Assembly: GCF_900100165.1 (NCBI RefSeq)
Contig: NZ_FNEO01000004.1
Span: 1-64,000, forward strand
Source of the DNA: Flavobacterium glycines
GTDB lineage: Bacteria > Bacteroidota > Bacteroidia > Flavobacteriales > Flavobacteriaceae
DNA: 64,000 bases
Direction of reading: 5' to 3'
The notes under the pieces are model-generated. The model saw only the letters and a list, made by a program, of their open reading frames with translations, made no database searches and was not told where the DNA came from. The position numbers and the translations under genes are program-made. Below, piece after piece: positions 42,752 through 50,000 of this stretch (its first letter is position 1; each line of letters begins with the position of its first letter).

Positions 42752-44185
42752 CTAAAACTGAAAATAAATAAATTCTTTATAATCTGAATAAGTACCAAAA
42801 GCAATAATTGCCAAAATTGCCAATGCCATTTTCAACATCGTTTTGCCTTCTGAAATAGGTTCTTCTTTAGTACGATTATTCCATTCGACAAATACAAATA
42901 AAACAATCATTAGAATCAACTCGTAATTATATCTTTCATTGGCTAAATATTGCGATGAAAACTGTGCATTTGTAAACATTTGTTTCAAATACAATACAGC
43001 ATCTGCAATGGTTTTAGCTCTGAAAAACACCCAGGCCAAACAACTCAATAAAAATGTAAGCAGAATATTCCCTACTACTTTCACCGAATCCCAACTCCAG
43101 TCTAAAACCACAATATCCATATTATTCCTATTGGATTTTCTTAAAAGGAGCGGCAGGAAATACAAGGCATTGATTCCTCCCCAAACTACATAAGTCCAAT
43201 TGGCTCCATGCCAAAATCCGCTTACCAGGAAGATAATAAATGTATTTCTGATTTTCATCCACATTCCGCCCTTGCTTCCTCCTAACGGGATATACAAATA
43301 ATCCCGAAACCAGGACGAAAGCGAAATATGCCAACGACGCCAAAACTCGGCAATATCTCTTGAGAAATACGGATAATTAAAATTCCGTAATAAATCCAAT
43401 CCGAACAATTTTGATACCCCTAATGCAATATCCGAATATCCGGAGAAGTCTCCGTAGATTTGGAATGCAAAATAAACTGCCCCCAAAATCAACGAAAAAG
43501 AATTCATCGAAGTATAATTATCAAAAATTGCGTTGGCATAAGTAGCACAGGTATCTGCAATGACTACTTTTTTGACCAACCCCCAAATGATTTGGTAAAC
43601 ACCTTCTTTGGCTTTTTGTAAATCAAATTCCCTTTTTACTTTGATCTCCGGCAGCAAATGCGTAGCTCTCTCTATAGGACCGGCAACCAAAAGCGGAAAA
43701 TAACTCACAAACAACGAATAATCTACAAAGTTGTATTCGGCTTTAATTCGTTTGTAATAAATATCAATTACATACGAAAGTCCGTGAAAAGTATAGAATG
43801 AAATCCCAACAGGTAAAACCACATCCAACAAAAACGGAGAGGATTTCAGCCCAATTCCTCGCATTAGTTCGCTGAAAGAAACAGCAAAAAAATTAAAATA
43901 TTTAAATAAGGCTAAAAATCCCAGATTGACAGTTATACTAAGCCAAAACCAAAATTTCCGACCGCTGTCTTTCTTACTTTTTTCAATTCGGATTCCGGTA
44001 TAATAATCCAGAAATGTCGAGAACACCAATAAAAACAAGAATCGCCAATCCCAGCAGGAATAAAAATAATAACTGGCAATAATCAACAAGGTATTTTGTG
44101 TGGTTTTGTTTTTATTACACACAAACCAGTACAATACAAATACTATGGGTAAAAAAATCGCAAAAGCGAGGGAATTGAAAAACAT
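42752..44185 (-). CDS. MBOAT family O-acyltransferase (AlgI-like), copy 1
   Basis: A 477-residue polytopic membrane protein with family blocks ILPVGISFYTFHGLSYVID-like, SYFPLLVAGPIERATHLLP, FQIYGDFSGYSDIALGVSKLFG and FWRRWHISLSSWFRDYLYIPLGGS. The catalytic His lies in VSGFWHGANWTYVVWG. Such proteins pass acyl groups across the membrane to a periplasmic SGNH partner that acylates polysaccharide. It is paralogous to the gene at 50.0 kb. Its start codon is 7 bp from an eight-unit heptanucleotide array. Confidence 0.93.
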   Translation of the reverse strand: MFFNSLAFAIFLPIVFVLYWFVCNKNKTTQNTLLIIASYYFYSCWDWRFLFLLVFSTFLDYYTGIRIEKSKKDSGRKFWFWLSITVNLGFLALFKYFNFFAVSFSELMRGIGLKSSPFLLDVVLPVGISFYTFHGLSYVIDIYYKRIKAEYNFVDYSLFVSYFPLLVAGPIERATHLLPEIKVKREFDLQKAKEGVYQIIWGLVKKVVIADTCATYANAIFDNYTSMNSFSLILGAVYFAFQIYGDFSGYSDIALGVSKLFGLDLLRNFNYPYFSRDIAEFWRRWHISLSSWFRDYLYIPLGGSKGGMWMKIRNTFIIFLVSGFWHGANWTYVVWGGINALYFLPLLLRKSNRNNMDIVVLDWSWDSVKVVGNILLTFLLSCLAWVFFRAKTIADAVLYLKQMFTNAQFSSQYLANERYNYELILMIVLFVFVEWNNRTKEEPISEGKTMLKMALAILAIIAFGTYSDYKEFIYFQF

Positions 44186-44192
44186 TTTTCCG

Positions 44193-44248
44193 GTTATGAG
44201 TTATGGGTTATGAGTTGTCGGTTGCCAGTTGTCGGTTGTCGGTTGTCG
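44193..44248. repeat. Eight tandem heptanucleotides upstream of the MBOAT gene
   Basis: Uninterrupted units on the plus strand: GTTATGA, GTTATGG, GTTATGA, GTTGTCG, GTTGCCA, then GTTGTCG three times. The array fills about half of the 115-bp gap in the operon and lies right at the ribosome-entry region of the MBOAT gene. Similar heptads are inside valS. Confidence 0.88.
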
Positions 44249-44300
44249 ATCTCAGTCTTACAAATTGCTAAGAGCAAATCTAGGACAATATTTTTAATTT

Positions 44301-45704
44301 CTATTTGCTATTAACAATTGAGCCAATGGCATTCCATATTTTCTCAGATGCCTGTGTTGGTGTTTCGCCTGCTACAATGCTGTACCATTTTTTCCCTTCG
44401 GAAACATTCGATAAACTTCCATTTAGTATTGCTGCAATTTGATTTGCTAACTGGTTTTTATCAGTACAAAAAACAGCCGCTTCAGCACTTGGCATACTTC
44501 TAAAATGTACATACTTATAATTTTGCCCAATATCACGAATCCCTTTTTTCAATTGGGGTTGCTCATAGTTGTAGTAAATACAAGGCTTATCATGTGCCAC
44601 AAAATCAAATACTGTTGATGAGCAAACATTGGTTACCAATTCCGAATGCGCACAAACATTGTGCAATAATTTCAAATCAGCTTTGGCAGGAAAAACTTCG
44701 TTCCATTGTTTTCCCATCGCTTTCCATAAAGGATCAATAACTGCTATTATATCTTTATTGGCGTTAATTACTGCTTCATATCTGGATGTCGTATCTACAG
44801 GACATTTTCTATAAATAATTCCCAGATTTTCTCCTTTAGCATTCAACGTACGGACTGCATTAGCTAAATCTTCCAAATAATATTGGTCCAAAGGCGAAGT
44901 CGTTTCGTCATCACCCGAAAAACAAATGTATTTTTTTGCTGCATCTAAATTGTGCTGCTTAAAAAAATCTTCTCTGGCTTCTAAAAGTGATTCATCGTAA
45001 TGCGGTTCAAACTGAGGTGTTCCGGTAACGATTAATTGATTTTCTTTAATGAAAGGATAGTATTGTAACATTTCCTTTTTCATTAAATCACTCCATACAC
45101 AATAGTAATCTGTTTCTACTAACTGCATCGCTTTAGGCACATTATCCCAGGAATATACAAATGTGAGTGTAGGAATTCCTAAATCCTGAGCAGCCAATAA
45201 AGCAGCTATCGATTGTGTAGCTCTTTGAGTTGTACAAAAAACCAAATCGGGTTTAATCTCCTGCAATTGTGCTTTGCAATAGTTGTATTTTTGTGTAGAA
45301 CGTTCCAGAGCATTGATTCGTTTTCGAATACGAAGAATTCCTCTTTCGGAAGAATTCAACCCAATAAGCAACCGGACAAAAACTGTCATCAAAATATTCT
45401 TGATTCCTTTGTAATTAAAGGGAAACTTATACGTTTTGTATACCGGATCGTTAAACTTTTTAGTCGCAACATTCAATTCGATGTGTTTTCTAATGCGACA
45501 ATAAAAAGGAGTTAAAGGATGAATATTTTGTGTCTTTATTCTTACTTCTTCATAACCTAATTCTTCCTGCAAAGGAAACGCAGTATTATTCCAATAAATA
45601 ATTTTATTGCCCCGCTGTTCTCCAATTTCCTTAAATTGAGTAAAGGCAAAATTGCGAAGTCCAACACCATCTGGAAAAAAAATAAGGATTTTTTTGTTTA
45701 TCAA
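44301..45704 (-). CDS. Putative GT-B glycosyltransferase of the polysaccharide locus
   Basis: 467 residues. The frame has no ATG near its 5' end; a TTG at 45704 (INKKILIFFPDGVGLRNFA) is the best start, since an in-frame stop lies just upstream. The N-terminal half has KPDLVFCTTQRATQSIAALLAA and PTLTFVYSWDNVPKAM; the C-terminal half has VTNVCSSTVFDFVAHDKPCIYYNYEQP, which resembles the nucleotide-binding end of CDP-glycerol or UDP-sugar GT-B transferases. It is probably a transferase making one linkage of the glycan; no family can be named with confidence. Confidence 0.65.
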   Translation of the reverse strand: MINKKILIFFPDGVGLRNFAFTQFKEIGEQRGNKIIYWNNTAFPLQEELGYEEVRIKTQNIHPLTPFYCRIRKHIELNVATKKFNDPVYKTYKFPFNYKGIKNILMTVFVRLLIGLNSSERGILRIRKRINALERSTQKYNYCKAQLQEIKPDLVFCTTQRATQSIAALLAAQDLGIPTLTFVYSWDNVPKAMQLVETDYYCVWSDLMKKEMLQYYPFIKENQLIVTGTPQFEPHYDESLLEAREDFFKQHNLDAAKKYICFSGDDETTSPLDQYYLEDLANAVRTLNAKGENLGIIYRKCPVDTTSRYEAVINANKDIIAVIDPLWKAMGKQWNEVFPAKADLKLLHNVCAHSELVTNVCSSTVFDFVAHDKPCIYYNYEQPQLKKGIRDIGQNYKYVHFRSMPSAEAAVFCTDKNQLANQIAAILNGSLSNVSEGKKWYSIVAGETPTQASEKIWNAIGSIVNSK

Positions 45705-45763
45705 TTTAATTTCTTTTAACAGTACAAACCTAGTATTTTTTTATCTATTTAACACTATTCGAA

Positions 45764-45789
45764 CTGTCAGGTCGAGCGCAGTCGAGACC
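45764..45789. repeat. Half palindromic repeat, left of GIY-YIG gene 2
   Basis: CTGTCAGGTCGAGCGCAGTC followed by GAGACC corresponds to the right arm of the 70-76 bp repeats. It lies 6 bp after the nuclease stop codon (minus strand). Confidence 0.85.
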
Positions 45790-45795
45790 CTTGTA

Positions 45796-46140
45796 TTAGT
45801 TTAGCTCTCTTTCAGATTCCTCATCTAAATCCAAAAAATATTTGTGATGAGTCGCATTTCTACATTCTGACAAACTTTGCAAACTATCAAAATCACCTTC
45901 TATCAATGCCTGCTTCTTTACTCTGCTCCACTTTTTTATTTTTTTCTCAAAATAAATCGCTTGATTAGGATCCGTAAATTCCTGATAAAAAACTAATTCT
46001 ACAGGCCTTCTACTATGTGTATATGCTTCTGGATATTTCCCCCCATTATGTTCCAAAACTCTTCTTTCAATATCAGAAGTAATTCCAACATACAAAGAAT
46101 CATCTGCACATTTTAAAATATAAACATAATAGAATTTCAT
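45796..46140 (-). CDS. Stand-alone GIY-YIG nuclease (copy 2)
   Basis: 114 residues, the same single-domain family as copy 1: YYVYILKCADDSLYVG, DIERRVLEHN, the shared block GKYPEAYTHSRRPVELVFYQ and the catalytic Glu in AIYFEKKIKKWSRVKKQAL. The C-terminal tails of the two copies differ. It lies between a glycosyltransferase-like gene and neuB and is bordered by palindromes carrying a GCGC core (CTCGACTGCGCTCGAG), in contrast to the TCCGC core next to copy 1. Confidence 0.9.
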   Translation of the reverse strand: MKFYYVYILKCADDSLYVGITSDIERRVLEHNGGKYPEAYTHSRRPVELVFYQEFTDPNQAIYFEKKIKKWSRVKKQALIEGDFDSLQSLSECRNATHHKYFLDLDEESERELN

Positions 46141-46165
46141 ACAAAAAGATTTATTTCACAAAAAG

Positions 46166-46235
46166 CCTCTCGACTGCGCTCGAGGTGACAGAAAATCAAC
46201 CAAAACATTATGTCAGGTCGAGCGCAGTCGAGACC
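46166..46235. repeat. 70-bp palindromic repeat, right of GIY-YIG gene 2
   Basis: CCTCTCGACTGCGCTCGAGG, TGACA, 25 nt of unique DNA, then TGTCAGGTCGAGCGCAGTCG AGACC. Both arms are inversely related and each contains a TCGA-based stem. The copy begins 26 bp upstream of the nuclease start. Confidence 0.88.
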
Positions 46236-46261
46236 TTTTATGATGTAAAAACACTTAAAAC

Positions 46262-46303
46262 CCTCTCGCCCTTAGTCAGGCTCAGGGTGACTGCTCGAGG
46301 TGA
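46262..46303. repeat. Chimeric (nested) palindromic repeat
   Basis: CCTCTCG and CTCGAGGTGA are the outer parts of the preceding palindrome. Between them a 25-bp piece starting CCCTTAGTCAGGCTCAGGG replaces the expected ACTGCG. That insert is itself a CCCT/AGGG-ended palindrome of another family. Confidence 0.7.
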
Positions 46304-46325
46304 AAATTTAATAATTTCTAGAAAA

Positions 46326-47201
46326 TTACCCTTTCTTATTCTTCAACTTCTCCCTTTGCACTTGTTCAATAGGCAATATATCCGTTGCTTTATAAGCCAA
46401 CGCCTCATAAACAGCATTCAAATCACGGCTTAATTTTCGCAAGCCCATAGGCTCCAAAGAAGCGGCATGATCGGTTCCTTTCCAGGTTCGGTCTAAAGTA
46501 TAATGCCTTTCGACAATATGAGCGCCTAAAGTATAAGCCGCAACATCCACAGCAATTCCTAAATGATGCCCTGAAAAACCAATGTATTTTACCTTATCTC
46601 CATATTTTTGCTTTAACAGCTTAATTTCCAACAAACAAATATCTTCAAAAGGAACAGGATATCCCGATGTACAATTGTATAAAACAAGGTCTTTATTTCT
46701 GCCTTTTTCAATGAAATAATTCACTAAAATTGCTGTTTCATCTTTAGTTGTCATTCCGGTAGAAATGTGAATTTCACCAAAGTAATTGTCACATAACCAA
46801 CCCAACATTTCAAAATTATTATTGCAGGCTGATGGAATTTTAATGAATTCAGGATGTAAAGACGTAATTTCTTTAGCCGAGGTGGTATCCCAAACCGATG
46901 TAGAATAAGTAATTCCTATTGATTCACAATAACTTTTTAATTCGGCGTGTTGATTCACATCAAATTCTAAATATTCTCTGTGTGCCCCGTACGTATCCCC
47001 ATAGGAATTAGAACTATTAGGATGTGGTGCATTATACTGCTCCTCTGTCAGTAATTCTTTGTTATTTCTTTTCTGAAATTTTACGGCATCAGCATTACAA
47101 AATATTTTAGCAATTTTGATAAGCTCTTTTGCGATTTCGATTTCTCCTTTATGGTTACATCCAATTTCGGCAATTACGTAAGGTTTTTTATAGTGGTTCA
47201 T
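46326..47201 (-). CDS. neuB: N-acetylneuraminate (nonulosonate) synthase family protein, short form
   Basis: 291 residues from the ATG at 47201; the GTG at 47222 lies in a repeat and is rejected. The TIM-barrel motifs are intact: VIAEIGCNHKGEIEIAKELI, DAVKFQKRNNKELLTEEQYNAPHP, IKIPSACNNNFEML, HISTGMTTKDE, YNCTSGYPVPFED, IGFSGHHLG and ERHYTLDRTWKGTDHAASLEP. It condenses phosphoenolpyruvate with a hexosamine or hexose derivative to give a nonulosonic acid (sialic acid-like). It stops after VQREKLKNKKG, so the C-terminal SAF (antifreeze-like) domain of typical NeuB is absent. The partner CMP-transferase fusion is the next polysaccharide gene upstream. Confidence 0.85.
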   Translation of the reverse strand: MNHYKKPYVIAEIGCNHKGEIEIAKELIKIAKIFCNADAVKFQKRNNKELLTEEQYNAPHPNSSNSYGDTYGAHREYLEFDVNQHAELKSYCESIGITYSTSVWDTTSAKEITSLHPEFIKIPSACNNNFEMLGWLCDNYFGEIHISTGMTTKDETAILVNYFIEKGRNKDLVLYNCTSGYPVPFEDICLLEIKLLKQKYGDKVKYIGFSGHHLGIAVDVAAYTLGAHIVERHYTLDRTWKGTDHAASLEPMGLRKLSRDLNAVYEALAYKATDILPIEQVQREKLKNKKG

Positions 47202-47216
47202 TCTTTTTGTTGTTTT

Positions 47217-47257
47217 ACACACCCCTAGCCCCTCTCCAGAGGGGAAATACGATTGTG
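47217..47257. repeat. CCCCTCTCCAGAGGGG palindromic repeat, left copy
   Basis: ACACACCCCTAGCCCCTCTC continuing to GATTGTG; the CCCCTCT/AGAGGGG stem is at 47229-47244. It is in direct orientation with the copy at 47801-47840 and also runs into the upstream end of neuB. Confidence 0.88.
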
Positions 47258-47355
47258 CAAATTATTAAATTATCGTTTTATATAAATTATCTAAAATATT
47301 TATAATCACAAATCATCATTTAATTTCAAAACTATAAAGTCATCGTAATACGGGA

Positions 47356-47763
47356 CTAACTCCCCTCTGGAGAGGGGCTGGGGGTGTGTTTTTCAAATTC
47401 TTCAATAAAAAACTCAATTGCCCGGATTACATTTTCCATATCTTTTAAAACCTCATTATCACTAAATCTCAAAACAGAAATCCCAAACTCATTCATCTTC
47501 TTTTCTTTTTTACAGTCTTTATTATAAACTTCTAAAAATTCATGGGAATAACCGTCCACTTCAATTCCCAACATCAACTCATAACAAAAGAAATCTAAAA
47601 TATAATTATCAATTGGTTTTTGTCTGTGAAAATCATAGCCATACATTTGTTTTCCTTTTAATTTTAACCAAAGAACTATTTCAGCTTTAGTCGAGTTATT
47701 ACGAAGCGCTCTGGCTAATTCTTTGAGTTTGGGATTATATGGAATGATTTTACGTTTAGTCAT
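47356..47763 (-). CDS. DUF559 (Vsr/restriction-like fold) nuclease, repeat-associated
   Basis: 135 residues. The DUF559 pattern is visible: LARALRNNSTKAEIVLWLKLKGKQMYGYDFHRQKPIDNYILDFFCYELMLGIEVDGYSHE, with the PD-(D/E)xK-type residues Asp (YILDF), Glu (IEVDG) and the preceding Gln/Lys. Such single-domain nucleases are common orphans in Bacteroidota; their target is unknown. The last 11 residues (HTPSPSPEGS and neighbours) and the TAG stop are encoded by an inverted copy of the CCCCTCT palindrome, and further copies lie on both sides. It interrupts the neuB-neuA pair. Confidence 0.85.
   Translation of the reverse strand: MTKRKIIPYNPKLKELARALRNNSTKAEIVLWLKLKGKQMYGYDFHRQKPIDNYILDFFCYELMLGIEVDGYSHEFLEVYNKDCKKEKKMNEFGISVLRFSDNEVLKDMENVIRAIEFFIEEFEKHTPSPSPEGS
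47361..47389. repeat. CCCCTCT palindromic repeat, inverted copy overlapping the DUF559 3' end
   Basis: TCCCCTCTGGAGAGGGGCTG GGGGTGTGT is the reverse of the copies at 47217 and 47801. It codes for the end of the DUF559 protein on the minus strand. Confidence 0.88.
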
Positions 47764-47800
47764 TATAACTGGTTTAATGAATAATCTATATCTAAAATTA

Positions 47801-47840
47801 ACACACCCCTAGCCCCTCTCCAGAGGGGAATCCGATTGTG
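47801..47840. repeat. CCCCTCT palindromic repeat, right copy
   Basis: It is nearly identical over 40 bp to 47217-47257, with the same orientation and the same GATTGTG tail. It lies between the DUF559 start and the neuA stop. Confidence 0.88.
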
Positions 47841-47864
47841 CTAGATGAGGAATTCTATCTTAAA

Positions 47865-49022
47865 TCAATACCGCTCGTTATACTTCATAATCCACTCACA
47901 GGCTTCTCTGATAGCACCTGCGGCAGAGACTTTTGTTAGCAAATAATCCGCATTTTGTTTAACTATTTCAGTGGCATTGGCTGGTGCAAAAGACCAACCC
48001 ACCGCGCAAATATTCGCTAAATCGTTGACATCATCACCAATGTAAGCTAAAGCATTAAAACTTGTATTTTTTTCTTTAACGAAATGCTGTAAGAAAGCAT
48101 ATTTGTCTTTCACCCCTAAAAAGGTATTTTCAATTTGGAGTTTTTTCATTCTTTGAGCGACCAAGGGAGAATTTTCGGAAGTCATTACCACCACTTCCAC
48201 CTGATTTTGTCGAAGAATCTCTAAGCCCATACCATCGCGCATATCAAAAGCTTTGGCCAACTCGCCTTCAGCGGAATAGAAAACCTGACCATTGGTAAAT
48301 ACCCCATCAACATCCAAAACGAGATAATCGATACGATGGTGTTTTTTAGCTTTTTTCAGTCGGCTTGTCAGAAGTTCTTCCACTATCTTCCAATCAGTCA
48401 TTGAATCGATTTCAACCAGTGTATTCTCAGGCATCTGAACCAATCCTGTCTTAGCGCTAACCCGATTTTTAGAATGTACAAAAGCAGCTTTTGTAGTGGC
48501 ATAAGCAGCTCCGTTTTCTATCAATAATCCTTCAAAATCCTGCCGTCTTGGACGATTAAAAACATCGTAATTTTGAGGCGTTCCATCTGCATTCCAGCTA
48601 AAACGATGGGTATTGACAACAGTCAAAGCCGAATCGTATTTTTCTATTTCTATTTTATCCAATACCGCATTAATAGCTGTAGCAGTTGTCATCGCTGAAG
48701 TAGCCTGCAACAAACACAAAATATCAAAATCATAATCTATTTGTTCCGCAAATTCCAGCATCGCACTTTCAGTAGAAGCCGTATCTGTAGCATTGGCAGC
48801 ATTTCGCAAAAGTGCTTTTACTTTTAATGTCCAATGGTATTCTTTTTCAATAAAAGAAACAATTTCCTTATCATCCGTAAAAATATAAATTGTATCGAGG
48901 TCCGAAAAAATAGCTTCGGTAAGCACCCATGAAAATAACGGACGCCCCAGCATCTTTTTTTTATTTTTCCCCGGTATCCCTTTAGAATCTTTGCGAAGTG
49001 GAATTATGGCTGTTTTTTTCAT
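47865..49022 (-). CDS. neuA: CMP-nonulosonate cytidylyltransferase fused to a HAD phosphatase
   Basis: 385 residues in two domains. Residues 1-225 are the cytidylyltransferase (AIIPLRKDSKGIPGKNKKKMLGRPLFSWVL, LQATSAMTTATAI, FEGLLIENGAAYAT). Residues 232-385 are a KdsC-like HAD phosphatase: nucleophile loop LVLDVDGVFTNG (Asp237, Asp239), FDMRDGMGLEIL, VMTSENSPLVAQRM and AYIGDDVNDLANI. The fusion would dephosphorylate a 9-phosphate intermediate and activate the sugar with CTP, as in animal CMAS-like and some Bacteroides proteins; the phosphatase substrate is inferred. Forms a two-gene module with neuB. Confidence 0.9.
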   Translation of the reverse strand: MKKTAIIPLRKDSKGIPGKNKKKMLGRPLFSWVLTEAIFSDLDTIYIFTDDKEIVSFIEKEYHWTLKVKALLRNAANATDTASTESAMLEFAEQIDYDFDILCLLQATSAMTTATAINAVLDKIEIEKYDSALTVVNTHRFSWNADGTPQNYDVFNRPRRQDFEGLLIENGAAYATTKAAFVHSKNRVSAKTGLVQMPENTLVEIDSMTDWKIVEELLTSRLKKAKKHHRIDYLVLDVDGVFTNGQVFYSAEGELAKAFDMRDGMGLEILRQNQVEVVVMTSENSPLVAQRMKKLQIENTFLGVKDKYAFLQHFVKEKNTSFNALAYIGDDVNDLANICAVGWSFAPANATEIVKQNADYLLTKVSAAGAIREACEWIMKYNERY

Positions 49023-49080
49023 TTTCTTACTTTTATTTATCGAACTTAAAACAAAAATAGCATTTTGACTCCAACTTCAG

Positions 49081-49998
49081 TTAGTGATTTGAATTATTAG
49101 GTTGTATTTCTGTTTTTAATCTCTTGATGATTTCATTTGTATATAAAATGGCTCCTTTTTTATTCAAATGCGACTCATCATAAAAATATTTTGATTCCAC
49201 AAACTCATTAGAATTTTCATAATAAAACTTAGTAAGTTCATTTACTATCAAGCCTTTTACTCTATCTACAAATTCTTTATTTTTATAAGCAAAATTGGGT
49301 GGAACAAGAAGGTATAGTTTTATATTTTCTACTTGGCAAATATGCTGAAACTCTTTGAAAGCCGCTATTAATTCTGGCAACTCCGATTTTATGTTATAAT
49401 GAACTAATGGATATTTTTTTTTATTCAAATCAGCTGCTGTAAAATCTAAAAGCACAGTCCCTGCTGCTGTCCAATTATCGTATTTTGTTTTTTCTTTTCG
49501 ACCAAGGAATTGCTCTTTTCCTAATCGTGCACAATACCATCCGAAAGCAAATGGAGAAAAATCATTTCTAACAATCAACTCATTGGTAATTTCTTGATAT
49601 TTTACTAAGTTGTATAATTTATCGTATCGGAATTGCAAAGTTTTTTCAGCATGAAATGCTGCCTCTTCATCTATTGTTAAAAAAATTATTTTAGGCTTTT
49701 TATTGTGTTTCAATACTTTTTTTAAAAGAAAAAGTTGAAAATCAATATTAGAACCTCTATACCCTAAATTGAAAGCAGTCATTTTTAAACTATCCTGAAT
49801 GGCATCTGAATACACATTATGTTGTGCCCGAGAAGAACCAAATATCAAAATTTCTTTATTCATCTTTCCTTCTAAAATCCATTCCAAACGTTTATCAAAT
49901 TCAAGCTCTGGGAGAGATTGGATTTTCCAAAAGAATAATTTATCTACCAAGAAAAAAAGCAACAAAAACAAAACTATATTTTTTATAAATTTTTTCAT
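49081..49998 (-). CDS. Membrane-anchored SGNH-like protein, partner of MBOAT copy 2
   Basis: 305 residues from the ATG at 49998, 2 bp after the MBOAT stop; the long upstream in-frame extension runs through the MBOAT gene in another frame and is rejected. The N-terminus (MKKFIKNIVLFLLLFFLVDKLFF) is a membrane anchor. The nucleophile block is ILIFGSSRAQHNVYS and the last block YFYDESHLNKKGAILYTNEII contains Asp-x-x-His, so the SGNH dyad is complete. Expected to transfer an acyl group delivered by the adjacent MBOAT protein onto the polysaccharide. It resembles the SGNH protein at 41.2 kb only distantly. Confidence 0.78.
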   Translation of the reverse strand: MKKFIKNIVLFLLLFFLVDKLFFWKIQSLPELEFDKRLEWILEGKMNKEILIFGSSRAQHNVYSDAIQDSLKMTAFNLGYRGSNIDFQLFLLKKVLKHNKKPKIIFLTIDEEAAFHAEKTLQFRYDKLYNLVKYQEITNELIVRNDFSPFAFGWYCARLGKEQFLGRKEKTKYDNWTAAGTVLLDFTAADLNKKKYPLVHYNIKSELPELIAAFKEFQHICQVENIKLYLLVPPNFAYKNKEFVDRVKGLIVNELTKFYYENSNEFVESKYFYDESHLNKKGAILYTNEIIKRLKTEIQPNNSNH

Positions 49999-50000
49999 TC

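Noticed and set aside
44193..44248. CRISPR-like array
   Set aside because: The repeat unit is 7 bp with no spacers and no cas genes nearby; it is a simple tandem array.
42175..46303. IS element or IS200/IS605-type transposon
   Set aside because: No transposase ORF is present; the only proteins between the palindromes are GIY-YIG nucleases.
46326..47201. NeuB truncated recently by repeat insertion
   Set aside because: The protein ends at a natural point after the TIM barrel and repeats lie 20 bp beyond the stop. Short SAF-less members exist in other bacteria to my knowledge, so a family variant is more likely than a broken gene.
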